From Streptomyces purpureus (lineage in GTDB: Bacteria > Actinomycetota > Actinomycetes > Streptomycetales > Streptomycetaceae), in NCBI RefSeq assembly GCF_014648195.1, contig NZ_BMQQ01000012.1, positions 80,381-144,380 of the forward strand: a stretch of 64,000 nt of DNA, given 5' to 3'. Made by a program: the position numbers and the translations under genes. How positions within the stretch are numbered: the stretch's first letter is position 1; the number at the start of each line of letters is the position of its first letter. The notes under the pieces are model-generated. The model made no database searches and had not been told where the DNA came from. It was given only the letters and a program-made list of their open reading frames with translations. Below are positions 14,309 through 22,472 of this stretch, piece by piece.

Positions 14309-15814
14309 GTGCACCCCACAGAGCTCGCCGCTCAGAGCCGTCGGGCGTCCGGTGGTGGGCGTTGGGCGATGCTCGCGGTGTTGTGTGCCAGCCTGCTGCT
14401 GGTCGCCATGGATGCCACCATCCTCAATGTCGCGCTGCCGTCGCTCATCGACGACCTACGACCTGACGCCCTGCAACAGCTGTGGATCATCGACATCTAT
14501 GGACTGGTGCTCGGTGGCCTGCTGGTCACCACCGCGGCAATCAGCGACCGTTACGGCCGTAAACGGCTCTTTCTCGCCGGATTCGTGCTCTTCGGCGTGG
14601 CGTCCGTGGTCGCCGCCACCGCCGGGTCGTCGTGGCAGCTGATCGCGGGGCGGGTGCTGCTCGGGATCGGTGGGGCGATGGTCATGCCGTCGACACTGTC
14701 GCTGATCCGGAACATCTTTACCGATGCCCGCGAGCGCGCCCTCGCCATCGGCATCTGGGCCGCCGTCGCCGGAGCGGGGGCCGCCGTCGGGCCGCTGGTC
14801 GGCGGGCTGCTGGTCGAGACGTACGGGTGGGCGGCCGCGTTCTGGGTCAATGTGCCCGTCGTCGTGGTGACCGTCGTCGCCGGGATCTGGCTGCTGCCGG
14901 AGTTCAAGGACGCCGGCCACGGGCCGCCCGACGTGCTGGGGGCCGTGCTGTCCGTCGTCGGGATCGTCGCCCTGGCCTGGGGTATCAAGCACGTCGCCAA
15001 GGGCAGCCTCACCCTGTCCGATCTGGCGATCCTCGCGGCCGGAATTCTCGTCCTGACGCTCTTCGCCAGGCGGCAGCTCTCCCTGCCCGACCCACTGCTC
15101 GACGTACGGCTCTTCAAGAACCGCGCCTTCACCGCCGCCGCGCTCGCCACCCTGATGGCCATGCTCGCCGTCGGCGCCGCGCTGTTCCTGATGTCCCTGT
15201 GGCTCCAGTACGTCCACGGCTACTCGCCCTTCCAGGCCGGGCTGCACACCGTGCCCGCCGCCGGAGCGATGCTCGTCGGATCCCTGCTCAGCCCATGGCT
15301 CATGGAACGGCTCGGCGTCCGTGCCGTCATGGCCCTCGGCCTCGGCGGGCTCGTCCTCGGCTTCCTCGTGCTCGCGCTCTCCCCCGAGCCGACGACGTAC
15401 GGCTACGTCGCCGTCGTCTTCGTCGCGCTCGGCCTCGGCGACGGTCTCGCCATCACCACGGCCGCCTCCGTCCTCGTCTCGGCCGTACCCGCCGAGCGGG
15501 CCGGGCAGGCGGGCGCCGTGTCCGAGACCAGCTACGAGCTCGGCGTCGGCCTCGGCGTGGCCCTGCTCGGGTCCATCCACGGCGCTGTCTACACCCACCA
15601 CATGGCCGGCGCGCCCGCCCAGGCCGCCGAGTCGGTCGGCAGCGCCCACGAGCTGGCCGAGCAGGGCGACGGAGCCGTCATGGACGCCGCCCGGGCCGCC
15701 TTCGACTCCGCGCTGACCACGACCGCGTACGTCTCCGTCGCGATCGTGGCGACCGTGACCGTGCTGGTGGTGTGGCTCGTACCGCACGGGTTCAAGGCCA
15801 CCGCCGGCCACTGA
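14309..15814 (+). CDS. MFS drug exporter, DHA2/EmrB-QacA (SmvA-like) family
   Basis: About 501 residues with 14 predicted TM helices. The first helix holds the DHA2 signature LLLVAMDATILNVALPSL and motif A is ISDRYGRKRLFLAG. Motif C is the Gly-rich WAAVAGAGAAVGPLVGGLLV. It would export cationic drugs or dyes by proton antiport. I chose the GTG at 14309 because it gives a typical short N-terminus; an ATG at 14267 and an upstream start at 14228 are alternatives with no better ribosome site. It converges with the TAP-like hydrolase, 25 bp apart. Confidence 0.9.
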   Translation: MHPTELAAQSRRASGGGRWAMLAVLCASLLLVAMDATILNVALPSLIDDLRPDALQQLWIIDIYGLVLGGLLVTTAAISDRYGRKRLFLAGFVLFGVASVVAATAGSSWQLIAGRVLLGIGGAMVMPSTLSLIRNIFTDARERALAIGIWAAVAGAGAAVGPLVGGLLVETYGWAAAFWVNVPVVVVTVVAGIWLLPEFKDAGHGPPDVLGAVLSVVGIVALAWGIKHVAKGSLTLSDLAILAAGILVLTLFARRQLSLPDPLLDVRLFKNRAFTAAALATLMAMLAVGAALFLMSLWLQYVHGYSPFQAGLHTVPAAGAMLVGSLLSPWLMERLGVRAVMALGLGGLVLGFLVLALSPEPTTYGYVAVVFVALGLGDGLAITTAASVLVSAVPAERAGQAGAVSETSYELGVGLGVALLGSIHGAVYTHHMAGAPAQAAESVGSAHELAEQGDGAVMDAARAAFDSALTTTAYVSVAIVATVTVLVVWLVPHGFKATAGH

Positions 15815-15839
15815 CCCACGCACCCGGCCCCATCCGCCC

Positions 15840-17432
15840 TCAGCGGCAGCGCATCCCCCGCGGCGGCACCGTGCCCTCCAGCAGATAGCGGTTGACCGCC
15901 GTGTCCACACAGTCGCTGCCTCGCCCGTACGCCGTGTGCCCGTCACCCTCGTACGTCAGCAGCCGCCCCGAGGTGAGCTGCCCCGCCAGGGAGACGGCCC
16001 ACTTGTACGGCGTCGCCGGGTCCCTCGTCGTGCCCAGCACCACGATCGGGCCCGCGCCCTTCGCCGCGATGCGGTGCGGGGCGCCGGTGGCCTTCTCCGG
16101 CCAGTACGTGCAGCTCAGCGCCGCCCAGGCGAGCCCCTCGCCGAAGGTCGGGGAAGCCTTCACGAAGGAGGGGAGCGCGCGGCCGACCGCGTCCGGGCCG
16201 GCGAAGGACGGCGGCAGGTCCAGGCAGTTCACGGCGGCGTTGGCGAACATGAGGTTCGAGTACGACCCGTCGCCCTGGCGCTCGTAGTACGCGTCGGCGA
16301 GAGCCAGCAGCCCGGAGCCGTCGCCGCCCATCGCCCCCGTCAGCGCCTCGCGCAGCTCCGGCCACGCCCCCTTGTCGTACATCGCGGCGATCACTCCGGT
16401 CGTGGCGAGCGACTCGCCCAGCTCACGGCCCTCACCTGCCGGCACCGGCCGGGCGTCCAGCTCGGTGAAGAACGCTTTCAGCCGGCGGGATGCCGCCGTG
16501 ACCGATCCGGACCCGAGCGGGCAGTCCGGGCCGCGCAGGCAGTCCTCGGCGAAGGAGCGGAAGGCGGTCTCGAAGCCCGCCGTCTGGTCGCGGTTCAGCT
16601 CGACGGCCGGCAGGGACGGGTCCATCGCCCCGTCGAGGACCAGGCGCCCGGCCCGCGCCGGGAACAGCTCCGCGTAGGTCGCGCCAAGAAACGTGCCGTA
16701 CGAGGCCCCGACGTACGACAGCTTCTCGTCGCCGAGCACGGCGCGCAGGATGTCCATGTCCCGGGCCGCCTCGACCGTGGAGACATGCGGCAGGACCGGG
16801 CCGGAGCGGCGCGCGCAGCCGGCCGCGAACTCCTTGTACGCCGCTGCCAGCAGGCCCCTCTCCCGTGCGTCGTCCGGGGTCTGGTCCACCTGCGTGTACG
16901 CGTCCATGCGCGGCCCGTCGAGGCACGTGACGGGCTCGCTTCGGGCGACTCCGCGCGGGTCGACGGCGACCAGGTCGTAACGGGCGCGTACGGGTGCGGG
17001 GTAGGCGAGCCCGGCGTACGCCTGGAGGTACTGGACGGCCGAGCCGCCCGGCCCGCCCGGGTTGACCAGCAGCGATCCGATCCGCTCGCCAGGGCCGGTG
17101 GCCTTGGCCCGGGCCACGGCCAGCTTGACCTGCCCGCCGTCCGGCCGGGCGTAGTCGAGCGGCGCCCGCAGGGTCGCGCAGTCGAAGCCGGGGACGCCGC
17201 ACTCCCGCCAGCTCAGCTTCTGTCCGTAGTACGCCGAGAGGTCCCCGACAGGCCGCGCCGTCGGCGACGCGGACGTCGTGCCACCGCCGCCACCTCCCGC
17301 GCCGCCACTCGTACATCCGACCGCGATCAGCAGCCCGGCGGCCGCGGCGAGTGCCGCGACGCGCCGACGGGGACGGAGGCGAGCCCGGGATCGGGCGGGG
17401 AGCGAACGGCTGAAGGACCGGCGGAAGGACAT
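15840..17432 (-). CDS. Secreted alpha/beta hydrolase, tripeptidyl aminopeptidase-like lipoprotein
   Basis: 530 residues. Basic N-terminus, hydrophobic stretch AALAAAAGLLIAVG and lipobox IAVGC predict a lipoprotein, followed by a Gly/Ser linker. The alpha/beta hydrolase fold has an oxyanion region NPGGPGGS and nucleophile elbow GASYG. The C-terminal TAP-like domain ends with EGDGHTAYGRGSDC, carrying the catalytic His. Family members (Slp/TAP) cleave N-terminal tripeptides outside the cell. I chose the ATG at 17432 since the longer frame lacks signal-peptide logic. Confidence 0.9.
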   Translation of the reverse strand: MSFRRSFSRSLPARSRARLRPRRRVAALAAAAGLLIAVGCTSGGAGGGGGGTTSASPTARPVGDLSAYYGQKLSWRECGVPGFDCATLRAPLDYARPDGGQVKLAVARAKATGPGERIGSLLVNPGGPGGSAVQYLQAYAGLAYPAPVRARYDLVAVDPRGVARSEPVTCLDGPRMDAYTQVDQTPDDARERGLLAAAYKEFAAGCARRSGPVLPHVSTVEAARDMDILRAVLGDEKLSYVGASYGTFLGATYAELFPARAGRLVLDGAMDPSLPAVELNRDQTAGFETAFRSFAEDCLRGPDCPLGSGSVTAASRRLKAFFTELDARPVPAGEGRELGESLATTGVIAAMYDKGAWPELREALTGAMGGDGSGLLALADAYYERQGDGSYSNLMFANAAVNCLDLPPSFAGPDAVGRALPSFVKASPTFGEGLAWAALSCTYWPEKATGAPHRIAAKGAGPIVVLGTTRDPATPYKWAVSLAGQLTSGRLLTYEGDGHTAYGRGSDCVDTAVNRYLLEGTVPPRGMRCR

Positions 17433-17482
17433 ATCCGGACAGTAGTCACCGGGCGACTGCCGGCGGCCCACTCCGCCGCGAT

Positions 17483-17643
17483 CTGCCCGGTACGAGTGAC
17501 GGAGCCGAGCCACGATCGCGATGGTCCTCGGCGGCTCACTCCGACCCGGTCTGCCCGGTCCGAGTGATGGAGCCGACCAGACCCAGGCCGCCGCCGCGAC
17601 AGGCGCCGGCCTCGATCTCCCAGGCCGCCGCCGCGGCAGGCGC
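17483..17643. repeat. Two imperfect direct repeat pairs between TAP-like gene and holB
   Basis: CTGCCCGGTACGAGTGACGG at 17483 recurs as CTGCCCGGTCCGAGTGATGG at 17551. CCAGGCCGCCGCCGCGACAG at 17583 recurs near 17620 as CCAGGCCGCCGCCGCGGCAG. They occupy most of the 214-bp gap and look like local duplication. Confidence 0.7.
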
Positions 17644-17646
17644 GGC

Positions 17647-18852
17647 TCAGCCCGCGCGCAGCGCCATCGTCATCGCCTCGACCGCCAGCAGCGGCGCCAC
17701 GTTCTTGTCCAGGGCCTCGCGGCAGGCGAGGACCGCCTCTATCCGGCGCAGGGTCCGCTCGGGCGTGGAGCCGTGGGCGATCCGGTCGAGGGAGTCGCGT
17801 ACGTCCTCGTTGGCGATCTGCGTCCGGGCGTTCAGCTGCAGGGCCAGCACATCGCGGTAGAAGCCGGTGAGGTCGCTGAGCGCGAGGTCGAGGCTGTCGC
17901 GCTGGGTGCGGGTCTTGCGGCGCTTCTGGCGCTCCTCCAGCTCCTTCATCGCGCCCGCCGTGCCGCGGGGCATGCGGCCGCCCTGGGCGGCGCCGAGGGC
18001 GGCCTTCAGCTCCTCGGTCTCCTTGACGTCGATCTCCTCGGCGACCTGCTTGGCGTCCTCGCCCGCCGCGTCGATCAGCTCCTGAGCGGCCTTGAGGCAG
18101 CCGCCGACGTCGTCGACGCGCAGCGGCACCTTGAGGACCGTGGCCCGGCGGGCGCGGGCCCGTTCGTCGGTGGCGAGGCGGCGGGCGTGGTCGATGTGGC
18201 CCTGGGTGGCGCGGGCGGCGGCCGCGGCGGCCTGCGGGTCGATGCCGTCGCGCCGTACGAGCACGTCGGCGACGGCGTCGACCGACGGGGTGCGCAGGGT
18301 GAGGTGGCGGCAGCGGGAACGGATCGTGGGGAGCACGTCCTCCAGCGAGGGGGCGCACAGCAGCCACACCGTGCGGGGCGCGGGCTCCTCGACGGCCTTC
18401 AGGAGCACGTTTCCGGCGCCTTCGGTCAGACGGTCGGCGTCCTCCAGGACGATGACCTGCCAGCGCCCGCCCGCCGGCGACAGCTGGGCGCGGCGCACCA
18501 GGTCGCGGGTTTCCTTCACGCCGATGGAGAGCAGGTCGGTGCGGACGACCTCCACATCGGCGTGGGTGCCGACGAGGCTGGTGTGGCAGCCGTCGCAGAA
18601 GCCGCAGCCGGGCTCCCCGCCCAGGGCGCGGTCCGGGCTGACGCACTGCAGGGCGGCGGCGAACGCCCGCGCGGCGGTCGCCCGGCCGGAGCCGGGCGGG
18701 CCGGTGAACAGCCAGGCGTGGGTCATCTTGGACGCGTCGGGCGGCGCCTCGCCTGCGGCGTGGGAGGTGACGAGGGCGTCGGCGTCCCGGGCGGCGGCGG
18801 CGAGCTGCTCACGCACCCGCTCCTGGCCCACCAGGTCGTCCCATACGGCCAT
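17647..18852 (-). CDS. holB: DNA polymerase III delta' subunit
   Basis: 401 residues, MAVWDDLVGQERVREQLAAA onward. Clamp-loader AAA+ features include GPPGSGRATAARAFAAAL (Walker A with R in place of K), zinc-binding cysteines CGFCDGCH, Walker B-like IVLEDADRLTEGAGNVLLKA and the sensor region PTIRSRCR. The Walker A change fits delta', which need not hydrolyse ATP. It loads the beta clamp with tau and delta. GAGGAGGG precedes the ATG. It is downstream of tmk but separated by a strong terminator, and has its own RecA-NDp-type promoter. Confidence 0.95.
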   Translation of the reverse strand: MAVWDDLVGQERVREQLAAAARDADALVTSHAAGEAPPDASKMTHAWLFTGPPGSGRATAARAFAAALQCVSPDRALGGEPGCGFCDGCHTSLVGTHADVEVVRTDLLSIGVKETRDLVRRAQLSPAGGRWQVIVLEDADRLTEGAGNVLLKAVEEPAPRTVWLLCAPSLEDVLPTIRSRCRHLTLRTPSVDAVADVLVRRDGIDPQAAAAAARATQGHIDHARRLATDERARARRATVLKVPLRVDDVGGCLKAAQELIDAAGEDAKQVAEEIDVKETEELKAALGAAQGGRMPRGTAGAMKELEERQKRRKTRTQRDSLDLALSDLTGFYRDVLALQLNARTQIANEDVRDSLDRIAHGSTPERTLRRIEAVLACREALDKNVAPLLAVEAMTMALRAG

Positions 18853-18914
18853 GTCCACCCTCCTCAGGTGCGCGGTCCGGTCCCGTCCTGCCACGGGTTC
18901 GACGTACGGGCTCC

Positions 18915-18937
18915 ATTGTGGGGCACCCCACTGACAG
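18915..18937 (-). promoter_or_regulatory. RecA-NDp/PafBC-type promoter of holB
   Basis: On the minus strand: CTGTCAGTG, 8 nt (GGGTGCCC), then CACAAT. It matches the damage-promoter signature except for C at the first base of each element. It lies 62 nt upstream of the holB ATG, which has its own Shine-Dalgarno site. Confidence 0.7.
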
Positions 18938-18948
18938 TCCCGGACGCG

Positions 18949-18982
18949 CCGAGGGGGCGGAGCAGGCGCTCCGCCCCCTCGG
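18949..18982 (-). terminator. Strong hairpin after tmk fusion gene
   Basis: A perfect 15-bp stem CCGAGGGGGCGGAGC/GCTCCGCCCCCTCGG with loop AGGC begins 9 nt beyond the tmk stop. No U tract follows, as is common in high-GC terminators. It uncouples tmk from holB. Confidence 0.85.
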
Positions 18983-18991
18983 GTCACGGTC

Positions 18992-21900
18992 TCAGCCCCG
19001 CCGGCGGCGGTGGTCGTCCTCGTCGTGGGCGTGCGGCCCGAGCAGTTCGTCCGCGAGCGAGGGGAGGTCGTCCAGCGGGGTGTCCTCCGCCCAGTCCGAG
19101 CGGCGCCGCGGGCGGCCCTGCTCGTCCATCTGGGGCAGCTCGGCCGTCCGGTCGTTGGCCCCGGGCGCGGCCTGCGCCTGGTCCCGGAAGATCCCCGGCG
19201 GAACCCGGTCGGCCGGGTCGTCCTGGCGTACGGGCGGCAGCACCGCGGTCTCGTCGGCGGCGCGCGTGTCCCGTACCGGCGGCAGCACCGCCGTCTCGTC
19301 CGCGGCCCGCGGGTCACGTACCGGCGGCAGCGCGGCCGTCTCGTCCACCGCGCGCGTGTCCCGTACGGGCGGCAGCACCGCCGTCTCGTCCGCGGCCCGA
19401 GGGTCACGTACCGGCGGCAGGACGGTCGTCTCGGCCGCGTCGGCGGGCTCGGCGCGCTCCTCCGGCACGACCGGCGTGGGGATGGTCTGCGTGACGTCGT
19501 CGGGCTTCACGAACCGCTTCTCGTCCCGGGCCGCGCCCCGGGTCCGGTCCCGGCCGGCGTCCCGCTCCGCGCGGGGGTCGTCCTCGGGCCGGGCGTCGGG
19601 CTGCGGGATCGGCGTCGGGACGGTGACCTCGTTCGGGGACACCTCCGGAACCGCCGCCTGTGTCGCGGCGGCCACCGCCGCAGCGGCAGCGGCCTCCTCG
19701 GCGGCCTTCGCCGCGGCGGCGGCCTCGGCCAGGCGGCGCGCCTCCTCGGCCTTGAGCAGGGCCTCCTCCGCCTTGCGCTGCTTCTCGCGGCGGCGCTCCT
19801 CGGCCTCGGCCCGCAGCCGGGCCTCCTCCTCGGCCTGCTTGCGCAGCCGCTCCTGCTCCTCGCGGCGGGCCTTCTCCTCGGCCTCGCGCCGACGGCGCTC
19901 CTCCTCGGCGGCCTTGCGGGCCTCCTCCGCCCGCTGCCGGGCCTCCTCCGCCTGCCGCTCGGCCTCGCGCTGGCGCGCCTCTTCCTCCTCGCGGCGCTTG
20001 CGCTCCTCCTCCTCGGCACGGAGCTTGGCGAGCTGCTCCTGGCGCTCCCGCTCCAGGCGCTCCTCCTCCGCCTTGCGCGCGGCCTCTTCCTCGGCCTTGC
20101 GGCGGGCCTCCTCCTCGGCGGCCTTCCGCGCCTCCTCCTGGGCCTTCACCTCGGCCTCGGACAGCGGCAGCATCTGGTCGAGCCGGTGGCGTACGACGGT
20201 GGTGACGGCCTCCGGCTCCTGGCCGGCGTCGACGACGAGGTAGCGGCTCGGGTCGGCCGCGGCGAGAGCGAGGAAACCGGCCCGCACGCGCGCGTGGAAC
20301 TCCGGCGGCTCGGACTCCAGCCGGTCCGGCGCCTCCGTGAACCGCTCACGCGCGGTCTCCGGGGAGACGTCGAGGAGCACCGTCAGATGCGGTACGAGCC
20401 CGTCCGTGGCCCACCGGGAGATCCGGGCGATCTCCGTCGGGGACAGGTCGCGGCCCGCGCCCTGGTAGGCCACTGAGGAGTCGATGTACCGGTCGGAGAT
20501 CACGATCGCGCCCCGCTCCAGGGCGGGCCGGACCAGCGAGTCGACGTGCTCGGCGCGGTCGGCGGCGTACAGCAGCGCCTCCGCGCGGTGCGAGAGTCCG
20601 GCGCTGGAGACGTCCAGGAGGATCGAGCGCAGCCGCTTGCCGATCGGCGTGGCGCCCGGCTCGCGGGTGACGACGACCTCGTGGCCCTTGGCGCGGATCC
20701 ACTCGGCGAGCGCCTCGACCTGGGTGGACTTGCCGGCCCCGTCGCCGCCCTCCAGGGCGATGAAGAAACCGGTCGTGGCCGGCGCCTGGGCCGGGTCGCC
20801 GCCGCGCAGCGCGTCGCGCAGGTCGCGGCGCAGCGGGACGCCCGAGCGGTCGTCGGTCTTGGCGAGCACCAGCGCGGCGACGGGCAGCAGCAGGGCGCCC
20901 ACCAGCATCAGGGTGAAGGCGGCGCCGCCGTGCGCGAAGACGAAGTCGCCGGTGGCGAGGCGGTGGGGGCCGATCGCGGCGGCGAGCAGTGGCGCGGCGA
21001 GCACGCCGAGCGCGACGGCGACGCGCACGACGGCCTGGAGGTGATCGGTGATCCGGGGCCGGCGGTACTCCTCGGTCTCCTGGTCGATGAGCGTGTGGCC
21101 GGTGTTCGCGGCGACCCCGGCGGCGTAACCGGCCAGCAGCGCGATGAAGAGGACGGTCGCCGTGTCCGGGACGAGGCCCATGGCGAGCAGCGCGACGCCG
21201 GTGACGGCGAGGGCGAGCGCGAGGAGCCGGCGCCGGGACAGGACGGTCAGGACGGATCCGGCGGTCCGGATGCCGAGGGCGGTGCCGCCGGTCAGCGCGA
21301 GGATCAGCAGCGCGAACGTGACCGGTCCGCCGCCGAGGTCGGCGGCGTGCAGCACCGCGACGGCAGCGGCGCAGGCGATCGCTCCGGCGACGGTGGCGCA
21401 GGCGATGACGAGCAGCGGGAGGGCGCCCGTACGGCCCTTGTCGAGGCCGTTTCCGGCCGACGGCCGGCGCAGCCCCTCCAGCGGGGAGCGGGGCCTGGGG
21501 GTCTGTCCGCCGGGCAGCTCGATGAAGTACAGGAGGGAGACGGACGCGGCGAACAGGCCGGCCGCCACATAGGCCCCGATGGCCGCCTGGTGCTGTGTGA
21601 ACCACGCGACGCCAGAGCCGAGGAGGTTGCCGACCAGCGTGGCGATCAGCAGGGCCGCGGCCGCTGCGGGGATGGCCAGGAAGGACGTACGCAGGGACAG
21701 GCGGCGCAGCGCGCCCAGGTGGTCCGGCAGGGGGCGCACGGCGGCGCCTTCGAGCGGGGGCGCGGGCAGCAGCGCGGGCGCGGCGCTCTCCCTGGCCACG
21801 GTCCAGAACCGCTCGGCGGTCCCGGCCAGGAAGACCGTGCCGAGCAGGAACCAGACCGCGCTGTCAGGGGTCCAGTCGATCCACAGCGGGGCGACCACCA

Positions 21901-22297
21901 GCAGTCCGACCCGTACACCGTCCGCGCCGATCATGGTCCAGCGGCGGTCCAGCGGGCCGGACGGCGCGGTGAGCGTGGTGACGGGCCCGAGGAGTACGGC
22001 TCCGAAGAGCAGCGTGGCCAGAATCCGCGCACCGAACACGGCGGCGACGGCGAAGGCCGCGCCTCTGTATCCGCCGCCGAACGCCCCTTCGGCGACGGCC
22101 GCCTGCAGCGCCAGCAGCACCAGGACCAGCACGGCGAGGGCGTCGCCGATGCCGCCGACGAGGTGTGCGCTCCACAGCCGCTTGAGCGGCTGATGGCGCA
22201 ACAGGGCTCGTACGGCGCGTTCCCGTGAGTCTGCGGCAAGGGCGGCGTCGGAGTCTGAGGTGGAGCTCACGACCGTAGGCTGCTCGGCTCGCGTCAT
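18992..22297 (-). CDS. tmk: MFS-like membrane protein fused to dTMP kinase, with coiled coil and repeat tail
   Basis: 1101 residues in four parts. Residues about 30-490 form 12 TM helices of MFS type. About 510-715 is thymidylate kinase: P-loop EGGDGAGKST, LID and substrate motifs ISDRYIDSSVAYQGAGR, TREPG. About 715-890 is a long charged coiled coil rich in Glu-Arg-Lys-Ala. Residues 956-1030 are five tandem 15-residue repeats of type ETAVLPPVRDTRAAD. The kinase phosphorylates dTMP for dTTP synthesis; normal Tmk is about 210 aa. The fusion tethers it to the membrane, and I recall it in other Streptomyces. It is probably the only tmk. TAGGCT 6 nt before the ATG predicts a leaderless mRNA. Confidence 0.92.
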   Translation of the reverse strand: MTRAEQPTVVSSTSDSDAALAADSRERAVRALLRHQPLKRLWSAHLVGGIGDALAVLVLVLLALQAAVAEGAFGGGYRGAAFAVAAVFGARILATLLFGAVLLGPVTTLTAPSGPLDRRWTMIGADGVRVGLLVVAPLWIDWTPDSAVWFLLGTVFLAGTAERFWTVARESAAPALLPAPPLEGAAVRPLPDHLGALRRLSLRTSFLAIPAAAAALLIATLVGNLLGSGVAWFTQHQAAIGAYVAAGLFAASVSLLYFIELPGGQTPRPRSPLEGLRRPSAGNGLDKGRTGALPLLVIACATVAGAIACAAAVAVLHAADLGGGPVTFALLILALTGGTALGIRTAGSVLTVLSRRRLLALALAVTGVALLAMGLVPDTATVLFIALLAGYAAGVAANTGHTLIDQETEEYRRPRITDHLQAVVRVAVALGVLAAPLLAAAIGPHRLATGDFVFAHGGAAFTLMLVGALLLPVAALVLAKTDDRSGVPLRRDLRDALRGGDPAQAPATTGFFIALEGGDGAGKSTQVEALAEWIRAKGHEVVVTREPGATPIGKRLRSILLDVSSAGLSHRAEALLYAADRAEHVDSLVRPALERGAIVISDRYIDSSVAYQGAGRDLSPTEIARISRWATDGLVPHLTVLLDVSPETARERFTEAPDRLESEPPEFHARVRAGFLALAAADPSRYLVVDAGQEPEAVTTVVRHRLDQMLPLSEAEVKAQEEARKAAEEEARRKAEEEAARKAEEERLERERQEQLAKLRAEEEERKRREEEEARQREAERQAEEARQRAEEARKAAEEERRRREAEEKARREEQERLRKQAEEEARLRAEAEERRREKQRKAEEALLKAEEARRLAEAAAAAKAAEEAAAAAAVAAATQAAVPEVSPNEVTVPTPIPQPDARPEDDPRAERDAGRDRTRGAARDEKRFVKPDDVTQTIPTPVVPEERAEPADAAETTVLPPVRDPRAADETAVLPPVRDTRAVDETAALPPVRDPRAADETAVLPPVRDTRAADETAVLPPVRQDDPADRVPPGIFRDQAQAAPGANDRTAELPQMDEQGRPRRRSDWAEDTPLDDLPSLADELLGPHAHDEDDHRRRRG
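19208..19432 (-). repeat. 45-bp tandem repeat (five copies) inside tmk fusion
   Basis: Five contiguous 45-bp units encode the 15-residue variants ET(T/A)(V/A)LPPVRD(P/T)RA(A/V)D, the last diverging to QDDPAD. They are in frame within the acidic, disordered C-terminal tail, so copy number can vary without breaking the protein. Confidence 0.92.
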
Positions 22298-22303
22298 CCG
22301 CCC

Positions 22304-22309
22304 AGCCTA
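22304..22309 (-). promoter_or_regulatory. Putative -10 of tmk fusion gene (leaderless)
   Basis: TAGGCT on the minus strand lies 6 nt before the ATG at 22297. Confidence 0.5.
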
Positions 22310-22424
22310 TCCGGAGCGCCCGGGTCCCCGGAGTCCCCACCCGAACAAACGCCCGCGCCCGGCGTACGCGCCGGTCCACGGAAGCAGACCGGAAGCAATC
22401 CCCGGAGGCAGTCCCCGGAAGCGG

Positions 22425-22455
22425 ACCACCCCGCCCCCAGTGGGGACGGGGTGGT
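22425..22455 (-). terminator. Hairpin after topA
   Basis: ACCACCCCG and CGGGGTGGT form a 9-bp stem around a 13-nt loop, 18 nt beyond the topA stop. Confidence 0.75.
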
Positions 22456-22472
22456 CTCTGCCTGGCCGGGGC

